A DNA stretch of 58,397 nucleotides from Alphaproteobacteria bacterium UBA6149 (GCA_002423155.1 DIUV01000044.1:1-58397), one strand, 5' to 3'. Counted from the stretch's first letter, positions 6,795 to 15,458 are shown. The notes: generated by a model not told the origin, from the sequence alone. A program made the numbers and translations.

Positions 6795-8225
6795 ATGACA
6801 CCACAAAAATACATAAAACCCAGTGATGCCCGTTCCTATCTATCATGCCATCGTCGAGTGTGGTTTGATAATAACCCACCGCCCAGCATGGAACAGGCGG
6901 AGGCAAATCCCTTTGACCTGTTGATAATGCAGCTGGGCATGCGCCATGAATGGAACATAAAACGCCAGTTGGAGAAAACCCATCAGCTGGTAGAAGCAAC
7001 CTCACCCGAGCATACTCAGGATTTAATAAAGGCGGGTGTGGAAGTAATTTATCAACCAAAGTTGGTAGATGAGACCAACCACATTATTGGCAATCCTGAT
7101 TTTTTAATTCGTACAGCATCGGGAAAATATCAAGCTGCGGATGCAAAGCTTGCTCGCAGTGGCGACAAAGCAGAAATTCAGATTAAGCTGGCGGCGTATC
7201 GCAAAATGCTGGGTAATAGGCTGCCCGCACTCGTGATACATGGCAACGGCAGCACTAGCGAAATTATCGATGATAAGGACAGGCTGGCGGATGAATTTTT
7301 GCAAAATATGCGCTTCATACTTGCCCAACCGTCTAAACCACCAGCTCGCTATAGCCACAGCAAATGCTCACTATGCAGCTATGTCACTATCTGCAAACCA
7401 GAATTTGAAGAAAAACAAGAACTCACCCTGATTTACGGCATTGATTCTCGTAATGCTCCGCATCTGGAGGCACAAGGCATCAGCACAATTCGCCAATTGG
7501 CTGATGCTAACCCTGAAGCGATTGCCGATATGCCATACCTCAAAGGCACACACAACAAGCTAAAAGCTGTGTTGCAGGCAAAATCTTATTTCACGCAGGA
7601 AACCCACCACATCGGCGATACTCAGCTGCCAACTGGAACATGGGTACATTTTGATATTGAAGCAAACCCGTTAAATGATTCGGGCGAAGACCATGTTTAT
7701 TTATGGGGCTTGCTAAAACCGCCTTATAACTGGCAGAGTTTTGAATATATTTGGACGGATGGAATAGAGCAAGATAAGGCAGGTTGGTTGGCATTTTTAG
7801 ACACAGTGGCTCGGCTGCGTGCTGAATATACCGACCTTATTCTTTGCCATTTTTCCAGCTATGAAGTCAGCAACATCAAAAAATACGCCAAACGCTACAG
7901 CATGGAAGAACACCCCACAGTGGCGTGGTTGCTTGGCGATAACTCACCATTATTTGATATTCAAAAACCAATCAAAGAAGCATTAGTGTTGCCTGTGATG
8001 GGCTATGGCTTAAAGCCAATATGTAAAAATAAGGGGCTGGTAAATTTTCAGTGGAGCGACGACGAATCAGGCTCGCAGTGGTCAGTGGTGCAATATGTAA
8101 ACTATCTAAGCGAACCACTAAAAACCCGCCGCGAGCAAATGAAAAAAGACATCCTTACCTATAATTTTGATGATGTGATGGCAACTCGCAAGCTAGAGAA
8201 GTGGCTGCGGGAGATGAACCTTTGA
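6795..8225 (+). CDS. RecB-like Fe-S nuclease with RNase H-like domain (TM0106 type)
   Basis: A 476-residue protein with two nuclease-like halves. The N-terminal half is a Cas4/RecB-like PD-(D/E)XK domain: IIGNPDFLI (Asp102) and AADAKLA (Asp116, Lys118), with four cysteines placed as an iron-sulphur cluster (Cys18 and CSLCSYVTIC, Cys191/194/200). A middle helix-hairpin region (about 215-265) is followed by a C-terminal RNase H/exonuclease-like fold beginning WVHFDIEANPL (Asp287, Glu289) and ending with YNFDDVMATRKLEKWL. This architecture is known as the TM0106-type RecB-family nuclease, often seen in mobile and defence contexts; its biological role is not settled. It stands alone after a 200-base gap and ends three bases before the stop of the convergent TIR gene. 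Confidence 0.85.
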   Translation: MTPQKYIKPSDARSYLSCHRRVWFDNNPPPSMEQAEANPFDLLIMQLGMRHEWNIKRQLEKTHQLVEATSPEHTQDLIKAGVEVIYQPKLVDETNHIIGNPDFLIRTASGKYQAADAKLARSGDKAEIQIKLAAYRKMLGNRLPALVIHGNGSTSEIIDDKDRLADEFLQNMRFILAQPSKPPARYSHSKCSLCSYVTICKPEFEEKQELTLIYGIDSRNAPHLEAQGISTIRQLADANPEAIADMPYLKGTHNKLKAVLQAKSYFTQETHHIGDTQLPTGTWVHFDIEANPLNDSGEDHVYLWGLLKPPYNWQSFEYIWTDGIEQDKAGWLAFLDTVARLRAEYTDLILCHFSSYEVSNIKKYAKRYSMEEHPTVAWLLGDNSPLFDIQKPIKEALVLPVMGYGLKPICKNKGLVNFQWSDDESGSQWSVVQYVNYLSEPLKTRREQMKKDILTYNFDDVMATRKLEKWLREMNL

Positions 8226-8228
8226 TTA

Positions 8229-8954
8229 CTAAAATGGAATTTCATCATCCTCTATTTTCTGGTGAGCAGAGCGCACTTCTGCCATTTTACTTTTTGTGTA
8301 TGTGTCATTGAGAAGTATAGTATTTATTTCTTCTGCAATTCCTTCAGCATTCCTTCCGCGACGCAAAATAGCTTGATGTTTAGATATAAAACCTTGTGGG
8401 TCTTCTTCCAATCTCAATGAAAGTATTTTTACACCCCTACCAAGAGCAAAACCTATTTCCTGCTGTGTCCAAATACTTTGAGAAAATCCCTTAGTATGAA
8501 TAGCAAGCATAGCATCCATAGTATGCAGTGCCTTTTCTATTTCATTCTGCCATTCCCTAGTGGGATGAATATCCTCATGGGCTACGAATGCACTAATGTG
8601 ATATTGGGAGAGTGTTCCTTTTAGACGATTGGCTTTATCTTTATGAACAGCGAGATGACTGAGAAATAACCTAAACTCTTTTCCACCATCCCAAATATCT
8701 GGTGGCATAACACCTTTTATTTCTGGTGATACAAGGTCAATTTCAAGCTCCTGCGCTATAGCAAGAATCTTTGCATTATCTATACTTTTGAGAGCTTCCT
8801 TTGAATATACCCATTTACTGTTATAATTTATAGGCTCTTTGGGAATTTCAATTCCAAAACCACCCAAGAAAGTATCAATATCACTGTAGCTATAGCGTGC
8901 TTGAAGTTCTCGCCCAATTTTATCAATCAACTTAAGACGCTGACTTACTTTCAT
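8229..8954 (-). CDS. TIR-domain protein coupled to Type IIG RM
   Basis: A 241-residue protein. Residues about 1-85 form a helical N-terminal domain (IGRELQARYSYSDIDTFL, then NSKWVYSKEAL) resembling adaptor-like N-termini of abortive-infection proteins. Residues 93-200 are a TIR domain: FRLFLSH (94-100), FVAHEDIHPTREWQNEIEKAL, DAMLAIHTKGF and SIWTQQEIGFALGRG, where Glu166 is in the place of the catalytic glutamate of TIR NADases. TIR effectors typically cleave NAD+ or make signalling nucleotides on phage infection. The ATG overlaps the stop of the upstream Type IIG gene by four bases, so the two are almost certainly co-translated. That coupling suggests a guard role for the TIR protein toward the RM enzyme, which is inference. 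Confidence 0.85.
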   Translation of the reverse strand: MKVSQRLKLIDKIGRELQARYSYSDIDTFLGGFGIEIPKEPINYNSKWVYSKEALKSIDNAKILAIAQELEIDLVSPEIKGVMPPDIWDGGKEFRLFLSHLAVHKDKANRLKGTLSQYHISAFVAHEDIHPTREWQNEIEKALHTMDAMLAIHTKGFSQSIWTQQEIGFALGRGVKILSLRLEEDPQGFISKHQAILRRGRNAEGIAEEINTILLNDTYTKSKMAEVRSAHQKIEDDEIPF

Positions 8955-11900
8955 TGCCCACCCTCAACAATAGCAATTTCCTCAGGGGTTAAGCCATATA
9001 GTTCATAAACCATTTGGTCTATTTCTCGGTCGGTGGTGTCTATGGTGGATTTTATGGCGGTGGCGAGGGATTTTTGTTTTTCAAAATGTTCCATCCACTC
9101 GGCTTTTTGGGCGAGGGAAAGGATTTTTTTCTTTTTGGTTAGTTCCGCCATGAATTCAGCAAAACTTAAGCTATACCATTGCTCCAGCTTATTGCCGAAT
9201 TTATCCAATGAAAATTCAGATTTTAGCAGGGCAAGAAATTTTGACGATAGCTCGTGCAATTCCTTGTTTTTTGCAAGCATGATTTCGGCTTTTTCTATAA
9301 AGGGTTGCTGTTGTTCTTTCGTTGCCTTTTTAATCGGGAATTGCCTCAAATCTTTTAGAATAATCTTTGGAAACATTTGTCGCACAGCTTTTGGCGTAAT
9401 ACGCATAAAATAATAAGACATCACAGTGCTACTAAGTAATGCAATTAAATACTTTAGATTATATGCACTTTTTTCATTTTCCAGAACGGCGATATTGCTG
9501 CGGTTGAACAAGTAAATTTCATCTTTAGGCGAGAATGTAGCAACGATTGAATATGGGGATTTTCCTGTAATTTCTCGAATAATAATTACATTATCAGAAA
9601 ATATATTAAATGTTCTTGGTGCAGATAGGTTATCACCATATCGCAAGTAAGTGCCACACCATGTGTGCGAATATCTGGAAACATCTTTACCATCCAGATA
9701 TTTGTGAGTATCAGCATCAAATTTATGATTATAGTCATAAATACGATTTTTTACATCTTCTACTGATTGCTTGGGATTTCCTTTTCCTACTTCATATGCT
9801 TGCAACCCAGCTCTGACCTCCGCTACATCATCTAGCGGCAATGTCTTTGCTTTTATCTTCTCTACCAAACCAGAATCAGATTTCTTGAGGAAAACCTGAA
9901 ATTCACATCCTTCATTTTCTGCGAAGATATACTGTTCTTTGTCGTGTATGAGTTCAAAATCATTATCTTTATTGTTCTGAAAGATTTGTATTTTATGCTT
10001 GGTATTAGCTTGGTGTTTCCAAAGGTCTAAAATAATTGTTTCTACATTAACATTCTCAAAAGAATAGCCAATAAGGTTGGTTATTCTCTCAATAGATGAT
10101 TTTTCTAACAGTAAGTTTCGCAATTTCTCAGCAGAGCTAACCATTAGCCATGCGTTAGGAACGATTAGGCTTGCTCGCCCTATTTGGTTCTTTACCAATA
10201 ATAGGGCTTTCTCTATAAATAACAGATAGGTATTTATTTGGTATTGTGCGGAGACATACGCAGATGCGTAGTAATCTTTTTCTGATGTTGTTATTTTTTC
10301 TCGTGCAAAAACATAAGGCGGGTTGCCAACCACCACATCAAAACCGCCACCACTCATAATATCAGCAAATTCTTTTTCCCACTCAAAAGCCAAATCACCA
10401 GCAACAACAGGGTCGTCAATTAGCGAATTGCCACATTTTATGTTATTATCCAAATATGTTAGCTTTTCGCCCTTGTTGGCAGTTTTTAGCCATAGCGACA
10501 ACTTGGTGATTTCCACTGATTCTGGGTTTATATCCACGCCGTAAATGTTATTTGCCAGAATATGCTTATCCCAGCGGAAAAGTTGTGCTTGCCCGCCATT
10601 TAGCGTGGTTAGCTCACTATTTACCGTTTGTCCTTCGCGGAGTAAATAATCAAAAACTTCATTGAGGAACGCACCAGAACCACAGGCAGGGTCTAACACT
10701 TTGATATTTGACAGGGCTTGCTTGTAAGCTTCCCAAGCCTTTATGTGCTTTTCAATTTTTGCATTATAACGCACTGCACCTTTTACAAGTTTGATAGAGG
10801 CGTAGTCATCATCCGCAAGCTCGGGCAGTTTATCAAAGCCGATTTCCTGTTTGCGGTCGGCAAGCCAGCCACCAACAGCTTGCTCCACAATATAGCGAGT
10901 AATGTATGGCGGGGTGTAAAAAATGCCATCTTTTTTGCGTTTGCTTTTCTTTTTGTCAAAATCTTCCGCACCGCTGGCTTGCGCCTTTATTTCCTCAAGG
11001 TCGGTGATTGATTGCTCAAAAATATGCCCAAGGATATTGACGCTAACATCACTTTCAAAATCATATTCACCAATAGTTTTGAAACCATGACACAAATAAT
11101 CGCTGATAATCAGGCTGTTTAGCTGTTCATTATTGGCAAAAAGTCCGCCATTATAGCCAGTTATATTGAGTGGTGGGCTGCCTTTATCAATCGCATGAAA
11201 AAGCCCCTTAAAATTTCCCCAGACTGGCTGTGGGTTAAAATCATTGAGGGTTTCATAGGCTTTTTTCAATGTATTTTCAGGAAGCAAGCCCCTATCTTCG
11301 GCAAAGGCAACGAACAATATGCGGTCTAAAATAGTTTGCGTATGCTGGATTATATCCAAAACAGGAGTAGTTGGGTTATCCTTGGTTAGCGTTTCAATCA
11401 TCCGCAAGCGTAAGGTTTTATAATCCTGATAAAGTTTATTGGTGATTTCCTTGTCTTTGTTTTCGCTTTCTTTAAGCAGGTTAAAGGTGCGTTCTCCCAG
11501 CAAATTATCCGCCGATAGCAAAAGAATAAAACGCTTATATTCCTCTGGTTTAGCAAGCTGGGTTAAGTCAAATTTTTCATAATCCTTGCGTCCATATCCA
11601 ACCGCATAAAGCCTTATTTCCCGATAATTGGAAACTAAAACCCATTTTGCACCCTTGGCATCCATTGCGTATTCCCACGCCTGTTGCACTGGTGATTTAT
11701 TACGCCCTGCCATAGTAGCATCAAGGTCACGAGTTTTTGCACCTTTAAGCTCAAATGGAGCGATAATCTGAACGCTGTCACCTGTAAAAGAGCCAAGCGC
11801 AACATCCACATTACCTTTGCCAACAGGTTGATTTTTTTGAACTGTCCACGGACTACCTGCATTGCTTTCTTTATAGTTCAGCAATTCAACCAGTATGCGC

Positions 11901-12052
11901 TGAATAAATTGCCCATCATTCTTGGTTTCGCTGTTATATATGCCACTTGCGAGATTTTCAGCCCACGCATTTATAATCGCCAAATGCTCAGGCGATGCGA
12001 ACCTTACGGATTTTATATGTTTTTCAATAATTCGTTGGTGGAATAATGGCAT
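8951..12052 (-). CDS. Type IIG restriction-modification enzyme (Eco57I-like)
   Basis: A 1033-residue single-chain restriction and modification enzyme. An N-terminal PD-(D/E)XK nuclease is visible as NVDVALG (Asp83) and APFELKGAK (Glu101, Lys103). The helical connector ends in GIFYTPPYITRYIVEQA (about 376-391). The N6-adenine methyltransferase follows with motif I DPACGSGAF (454-462), YGVDINPESVEITKLSLW, and catalytic motif IV VVGNPPY (575-581). The last 350 residues are the target-recognition domain. Length and order match Eco57I-type enzymes. A BREX PglX-like methyltransferase is the alternative, but none of the other BREX genes is nearby and the nuclease motif is present. It heads an operon with the TIR gene. 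A broken small HTH gene lies immediately upstream. Confidence 0.87.
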   Translation of the reverse strand: MPLFHQRIIEKHIKSVRFASPEHLAIINAWAENLASGIYNSETKNDGQFIQRILVELLNYKESNAGSPWTVQKNQPVGKGNVDVALGSFTGDSVQIIAPFELKGAKTRDLDATMAGRNKSPVQQAWEYAMDAKGAKWVLVSNYREIRLYAVGYGRKDYEKFDLTQLAKPEEYKRFILLLSADNLLGERTFNLLKESENKDKEITNKLYQDYKTLRLRMIETLTKDNPTTPVLDIIQHTQTILDRILFVAFAEDRGLLPENTLKKAYETLNDFNPQPVWGNFKGLFHAIDKGSPPLNITGYNGGLFANNEQLNSLIISDYLCHGFKTIGEYDFESDVSVNILGHIFEQSITDLEEIKAQASGAEDFDKKKSKRKKDGIFYTPPYITRYIVEQAVGGWLADRKQEIGFDKLPELADDDYASIKLVKGAVRYNAKIEKHIKAWEAYKQALSNIKVLDPACGSGAFLNEVFDYLLREGQTVNSELTTLNGGQAQLFRWDKHILANNIYGVDINPESVEITKLSLWLKTANKGEKLTYLDNNIKCGNSLIDDPVVAGDLAFEWEKEFADIMSGGGFDVVVGNPPYVFAREKITTSEKDYYASAYVSAQYQINTYLLFIEKALLLVKNQIGRASLIVPNAWLMVSSAEKLRNLLLEKSSIERITNLIGYSFENVNVETIILDLWKHQANTKHKIQIFQNNKDNDFELIHDKEQYIFAENEGCEFQVFLKKSDSGLVEKIKAKTLPLDDVAEVRAGLQAYEVGKGNPKQSVEDVKNRIYDYNHKFDADTHKYLDGKDVSRYSHTWCGTYLRYGDNLSAPRTFNIFSDNVIIIREITGKSPYSIVATFSPKDEIYLFNRSNIAVLENEKSAYNLKYLIALLSSTVMSYYFMRITPKAVRQMFPKIILKDLRQFPIKKATKEQQQPFIEKAEIMLAKNKELHELSSKFLALLKSEFSLDKFGNKLEQWYSLSFAEFMAELTKKKKILSLAQKAEWMEHFEKQKSLATAIKSTIDTTDREIDQMVYELYGLTPEEIAIVEGGQ

Positions 12053-12071
12053 TAATTATTCTCTTTTCTTG

Positions 12072-12178
12072 CTACTTAATCCATTTATCCAACTCACTTT
12101 GCCGAAAACTCCAAGAACAACCGACCTTAAATGCTTGTATGTCATCACTTTTGCAATGGTCATAATTTCAGTTTGCAT
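12072..12178 (-). pseudogene. Remnant of a small excisionase-family HTH gene
   Basis: Just upstream of the Type IIG gene, the minus strand begins MQTEIMTIAKVMTYK, the usual start of a small excisionase-type HTH protein, and ends in another frame with FKVGCSWSFRQSELDKWIK followed by a stop at 12072. The middle of the domain (about 25-30 codons) and the frame are lost. Intact genes of this kind are common in front of Type IIG enzymes and probably act as regulators. The remainder of 12053-12338 is an AT-rich divergent promoter region between this operon and the metallophosphoesterase, with no other gene visible. Confidence 0.5.
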
Positions 12179-12338
12179 AAACATCCCTTATGTTTTTTTA
12201 TAAATGTAAAAATACATTAAAAAAGCAATTCAACAAGGAAATTCACAATACATCACAACATTTTACGAAAAGAAGCTTTAGTGTAAATGGCAAGGTGTTA
12301 TACTGCTTGGTTACCAGCGTTTATTTGGAGAAAAACAC

Positions 12339-13109
12339 ATGAAAATCATCAGCTACAGCGACTTACATTTAGAATTCGGTTACAATTTCCGCCCACCGAA
12401 AGACAGCGATGCTGACTTGATGATTTTGGCTGGCGACATCATAACTTTTCGCAACTTAAAGCCACTGGGTTGGATGTTGAGAGAGTGGCATAAGCCAGTG
12501 CTATATGTGGCAGGTAATCATGAGTATTATACAGCTCGCCCGATGGATGCGGGAATATATGCCTGCCGAGAGTGGTTAGCCGCCCGCCACCCAAATGTTA
12601 CATTTTTGCAGGATAAGGGAATCACTATTGATGGTGTCCATTTTTTTGGTGGCACTATGTGGACGGATTTCAACGGCATGGATAGAACAGCAATGGAATA
12701 TGCCGAGCAAGGCATGAATGACTATAGCCAGATTATGCTGCCAAATGGTCAGTTCTTGAGGGCAGCTGATACAGTGGCATTTCACATGTCGTTCGTAGAA
12801 AATTTGAAGCGATGGTTTGAAAATGACCTTGCTGGCAAGCGTGTAGTGATTACTCACCACGCACCGCTCATTAATCCGCATTCTAAACATAGTACCAGCC
12901 TATATATGCCAGCCTACAATTCGTTGGATATGCTGCCAATCATTGAAAAATATCAGCCCGAACTGTGGGTGTATGGTCATACGCATGAATGTGACAATCA
13001 AATAATTGGGAAAACACGCATCATTTCCAACCAACATGGCTATCCAAGCTATGGTGGCAAATACAAATGCGAGGGATTTGATAAGGCTGGGTTGATGGTT
13101 GAGATTTAG
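12339..13109 (+). CDS. Calcineurin-like metallophosphoesterase
   Basis: A 256-residue phosphoesterase with the complete dinuclear metal site: SDLHLEF (residues 6-12), LAGDII, VAGNHEYY, ITHHAPL and YGHTHEC. These are the five conserved blocks of the calcineurin-like superfamily, so phosphodiester or phosphomonoester hydrolysis is expected; the substrate cannot be told from sequence. It is cytosolic, with no signal peptide. TTTGGAG ten bases before the ATG supports the start. It is transcribed away from the Type IIG-TIR operon and lies inside the defence cluster, so a role in immunity or nucleic acid/nucleotide turnover is possible but not shown. Confidence 0.87.
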   Translation: MKIISYSDLHLEFGYNFRPPKDSDADLMILAGDIITFRNLKPLGWMLREWHKPVLYVAGNHEYYTARPMDAGIYACREWLAARHPNVTFLQDKGITIDGVHFFGGTMWTDFNGMDRTAMEYAEQGMNDYSQIMLPNGQFLRAADTVAFHMSFVENLKRWFENDLAGKRVVITHHAPLINPHSKHSTSLYMPAYNSLDMLPIIEKYQPELWVYGHTHECDNQIIGKTRIISNQHGYPSYGGKYKCEGFDKAGLMVEI

Positions 13110-13143
13110 CCTAAAAGCAGTATTTCTCTTTTGGAATTATCAA

Positions 13144-13197
13144 TTTAATGTATATTACTATGGACAAACAACCTTTTAATGTATATAATAATGGACA
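13144..13197 (+). promoter_or_regulatory. Tandem operator-like repeats before hipB-like gene
   Basis: Two direct copies of a TTTAATGTATATnAnnATGGACA element start at 13144 and 13175, 31 bases apart (about three helical turns), and end shortly before the ATG at 13210. The placement suits autoregulation by the HipB-like repressor encoded next. Binding is inferred. Confidence 0.55.
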
Positions 13198-13209
13198 TAA
13201 GAGGATTAT

Positions 13210-13539
13210 ATGCGCGTCAACCCACCTATGCCACTACCAGTTCAACGAGCCCTCGCCAAGCTGGGCGATGATATTCGCACCGCTCGCCTGCGTCGTCGTA
13301 TTCCAACCACGCTTATGGCAGAACGAGCGATGATAACACGCACTACGCTGGGCAAGGTTGAAAAGGGTGACGCAGGTGTTTCGCTGGGAATTTATGCGAC
13401 AGTGCTTTTTTTACTCGGTATGACATCTAGGTTGGCAGAACTTGCGGATGTTAAAAATGATGCGGTGGGGTTGCAACTGGATGAAGAGCGATTGCCAAAA
13501 CGCATTACCCGCACCCGCAAAACCAAGGGGGCAACATAA
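13210..13539 (+). CDS. HipB-like XRE-family antitoxin
   Basis: A 109-residue helix-turn-helix protein of the XRE/HipB class. The HTH lies at about 15-70: LGDDIRTARLRRRIPTTLMAERAMITRTTLGKVEKGD, followed by VSLGIYATVLFLLG, the usual final helix. The C-terminus is basic (RITRTRKTKGAT). In intact loci such proteins bind the operator and neutralise the HipA kinase encoded directly downstream. Here the hipA ATG follows the stop codon immediately, but hipA is broken, so this is probably an orphan antitoxin or local repressor. AGAGGATTAT upstream of the ATG serves as ribosome site. Confidence 0.82.
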   Translation: MRVNPPMPLPVQRALAKLGDDIRTARLRRRIPTTLMAERAMITRTTLGKVEKGDAGVSLGIYATVLFLLGMTSRLAELADVKNDAVGLQLDEERLPKRITRTRKTKGAT

Positions 13540-13644
13540 ATGAACCGTGAAATTTTTGTTTATGCAGATTTGAATGGTGAGTCGCACCTTGTGGGAACAC
13601 TGTGGACACGGCTGGTGACAGAAATAATGCAATTCTTTTCTTAA
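13540..13644 (+). pseudogene. hipA: hipA 5' fragment
   Basis: The ATG abuts the stop of the hipB-like gene and the frame reads MNREIFVYADLNGESHLVGTL, the characteristic HipA N-terminus, for about 23 codons before running into unrelated sequence and a stop at 13642-13644. HipA proteins are about 410-440 residues, so only 5 percent remains here. The matching C-terminal fragment lies at 14726-14872, with a different gene between them. The toxin is therefore inactive. Confidence 0.8.
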
Positions 13645-13657
13645 AAACGGTCATGAA

Positions 13658-14662
13658 GTGAGAAAATTAAACCTAAACACTGAGTTACTTAGTCATTTGT
13701 CTGCCCAACTTTACACCGCAGACAAAGACACATTGATGGGTGCTTACGAAAAAATTGCCAACGAAGAACACAGGCAACATGGTTTTCGTACAGACTATAT
13801 GTTTGGATATGTTGCTGGTGCTTTGGGCAAATGCGCAATAGTAAAACACGAGCATGCAGCAGGATTATTGCTATCCAATGAATCATTCAAAATTCCTGAT
13901 TATCGCCTTACTCTCCTTGATGGAACTCAATTGTTTGTAGAAGTAAAGAATTGCAACAATTTAGAAAAGAAATTCAAATCAGAATGGATAGAAGGGCAGA
14001 GACGCTATGCTAGACTAAATAAAATACCACTCAAAATAGCAATTTACTGGCGGGAAATTGGTGAGTGGACACTGATAGATGAATCATCGTTTTGTGCAAA
14101 CGATAACAATCAGCATATTCTAACTATTGAAAAAGCGATTATGTTAAATGAAATGGCGATGCTTGGAGATGTAACCTTAGGAACGCTCCTGCCATTAAAA
14201 TTCCGCTTAGGATTCTCAAAAGAAAAAACTCATCGTATTAACGAAAACGAATGGCATATTGTTGTTGAATCAGCTGAAATGTTTTGCAGGGATACTCAAA
14301 TAGAAAATAAATTAGAACAATCTATTGCTTTCAAAATTATGTTAGGAGGAAACTTGCAAGAGGAAAATGAACTCATATTGTGTGATGATGGATCACCTGA
14401 GTTTAATATCTTTTCATACGATAAATTTGAAAAAGATGATAATAACGACCAAAATTTTGAAATGGTTGGCAGCCTTAGTCGCATTATTTCATCCAGTTAT
14501 ATGCACGCTACCAGCTGGAATAAAGATGAAACGGCAACTCAGCTAATAATGCCTCGCCAAGAGCCAGAAGATTTCAAAGTTTTTATTCCAGAAGATTATA
14601 AGGGGGAACACTTGCCTCTGTGGAGATTTATCCTCAAACCCAATGAAAATATAAGCATATAG
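13658..14662 (+). CDS. Putative PD-(D/E)XK nuclease inserted in hipA
   Basis: A 334-residue protein with a probable GTG start. The only clear motif is KIPDYRLTLLDGTQLFVEVKN (about residues 87-107), which fits a PD-(D/E)XK nuclease core (Asp, then Glu-x-Lys after a beta hairpin). WIEGQRRYARLNKIPLKIAIYW, following it, is the next helix and strand of such folds and resembles nuclease-like proteins of unknown specificity. The C-terminal half is not recognisable. It is more AT-rich than its neighbours and lies exactly between two hipA fragments, so it arrived by insertion or replacement. No partner methyltransferase is next to it. I expect a defence or DNA-processing role but cannot assign one. 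Confidence 0.65.
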   Translation: MRKLNLNTELLSHLSAQLYTADKDTLMGAYEKIANEEHRQHGFRTDYMFGYVAGALGKCAIVKHEHAAGLLLSNESFKIPDYRLTLLDGTQLFVEVKNCNNLEKKFKSEWIEGQRRYARLNKIPLKIAIYWREIGEWTLIDESSFCANDNNQHILTIEKAIMLNEMAMLGDVTLGTLLPLKFRLGFSKEKTHRINENEWHIVVESAEMFCRDTQIENKLEQSIAFKIMLGGNLQEENELILCDDGSPEFNIFSYDKFEKDDNNDQNFEMVGSLSRIISSSYMHATSWNKDETATQLIMPRQEPEDFKVFIPEDYKGEHLPLWRFILKPNENISI

Positions 14663-14725
14663 GTGGTATTTATATAACCATGATTTTGTGTCCGACTTAG
14701 CACTATATTCGGTCTGAAACCAGTA

Positions 14726-14872
14726 GGTGCTAAGCATATTGCTTATGAAGTGGGCAGAGCAGTAAAGGATTGGCGAGAATGTGCGGGCGAGCATGGCATC
14801 AGCAATAAAGAAATTAGTCGCATGGAATCTGCTTTTGAGCATGAAGATTTAAGGCTGGCACTCGTTTCTTAA
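14726..14872 (+). pseudogene. hipA: hipA 3' fragment
   Basis: The frame reads GAKHIAYEVGRAVKDWRECA and then SNKEISRMESAFEHEDLRLAL before a stop at 14870-14872. This is the C-terminal helix pair of HipA kinases (the RMESAFEHEDL phrase is typical). Together with the fragment at 13540-13644 it shows that one hipA gene was split or had its centre replaced by the gene at 13658-14662. Positions 14663-14725 hold no gene. Confidence 0.75.
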
Positions 14873-14882
14873 TTGGTTGCTA

Positions 14883-15458
14883 TCAATCATCCACAAACCC
14901 CTGTGCTGTGAATTTATATAGCACTTTGGCGTTGGTGTTGTGGCTGATGTGTGTATCCATTTTATAATCAACTGTTGGGTCAATATGGTCGGCGTAGCGT
15001 GCCACCCATTCTAGCCACTGCGCTTGCTCTGGTTCGGCTGCGTTAGGCAGAACTCGCATCGCTTCCAGATAGTGGCGGGTACGGCGAGCGATTTCCATAT
15101 CCCGCAAAGCCACTTTGATTCGGCGAATTTTCTGCCGTTCGCTCATCATGCTGGGGTTTTTCAGACGACGCTGGTCGTAAACTTTTGCCAAATGTTTGGC
15201 TTCACGATCAACTATGGCGATGCTTTGCGTTTGTGCTGTGGGCGGGCGGAGCATCTCTTTTTCAGTTGGCACACCATAGGATTTTTTAGCCCAATAACCA
15301 CGAGGCGGGCGGGGAATTTTCATTTTCTTGCAAATTTTTGCCAAACCAACATCCGAAATGCCATAGCGTTTTGCCACTTGCATCACTGGCTCAGCCCAGA
15401 TTTCCTGATAAAGTTTCTCTCGTTCAAAAATTATGGTTTCGGCAATATCCTGTTTCAT
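14883..15458 (-). CDS. HTH-containing hypothetical protein
   Basis: A 191-residue protein. The N-terminal 60 residues (FEREKLYQEIWAEPVMQVAK, YGISDVGLAKICKKMKIPRPP, RGYWAK) match a conserved family in which a helix-turn-helix of the psq/terminase type is followed by a GYWAKK motif. The rest is basic and helical with no recognised domain. Such genes are frequent in alphaproteobacterial islands and their role is unknown. The start ATG is preceded by AAAGAATGAA, a weak site. A broken copy of this gene lies at 23264-23496 joined to the DUF1376 relic, which shows the gene belongs to the family of element that is duplicated in this window. Confidence 0.75.
   Translation of the reverse strand: MKQDIAETIIFEREKLYQEIWAEPVMQVAKRYGISDVGLAKICKKMKIPRPPRGYWAKKSYGVPTEKEMLRPPTAQTQSIAIVDREAKHLAKVYDQRRLKNPSMMSERQKIRRIKVALRDMEIARRTRHYLEAMRVLPNAAEPEQAQWLEWVARYADHIDPTVDYKMDTHISHNTNAKVLYKFTAQGFVDD

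Noticed and set aside
8951..12052. Reading the large methyltransferase as BREX PglX or DISARM
   Set aside because: An N-terminal PD-(D/E)XK motif is present and no other BREX or DISARM genes are nearby, so Type IIG is the simpler call.
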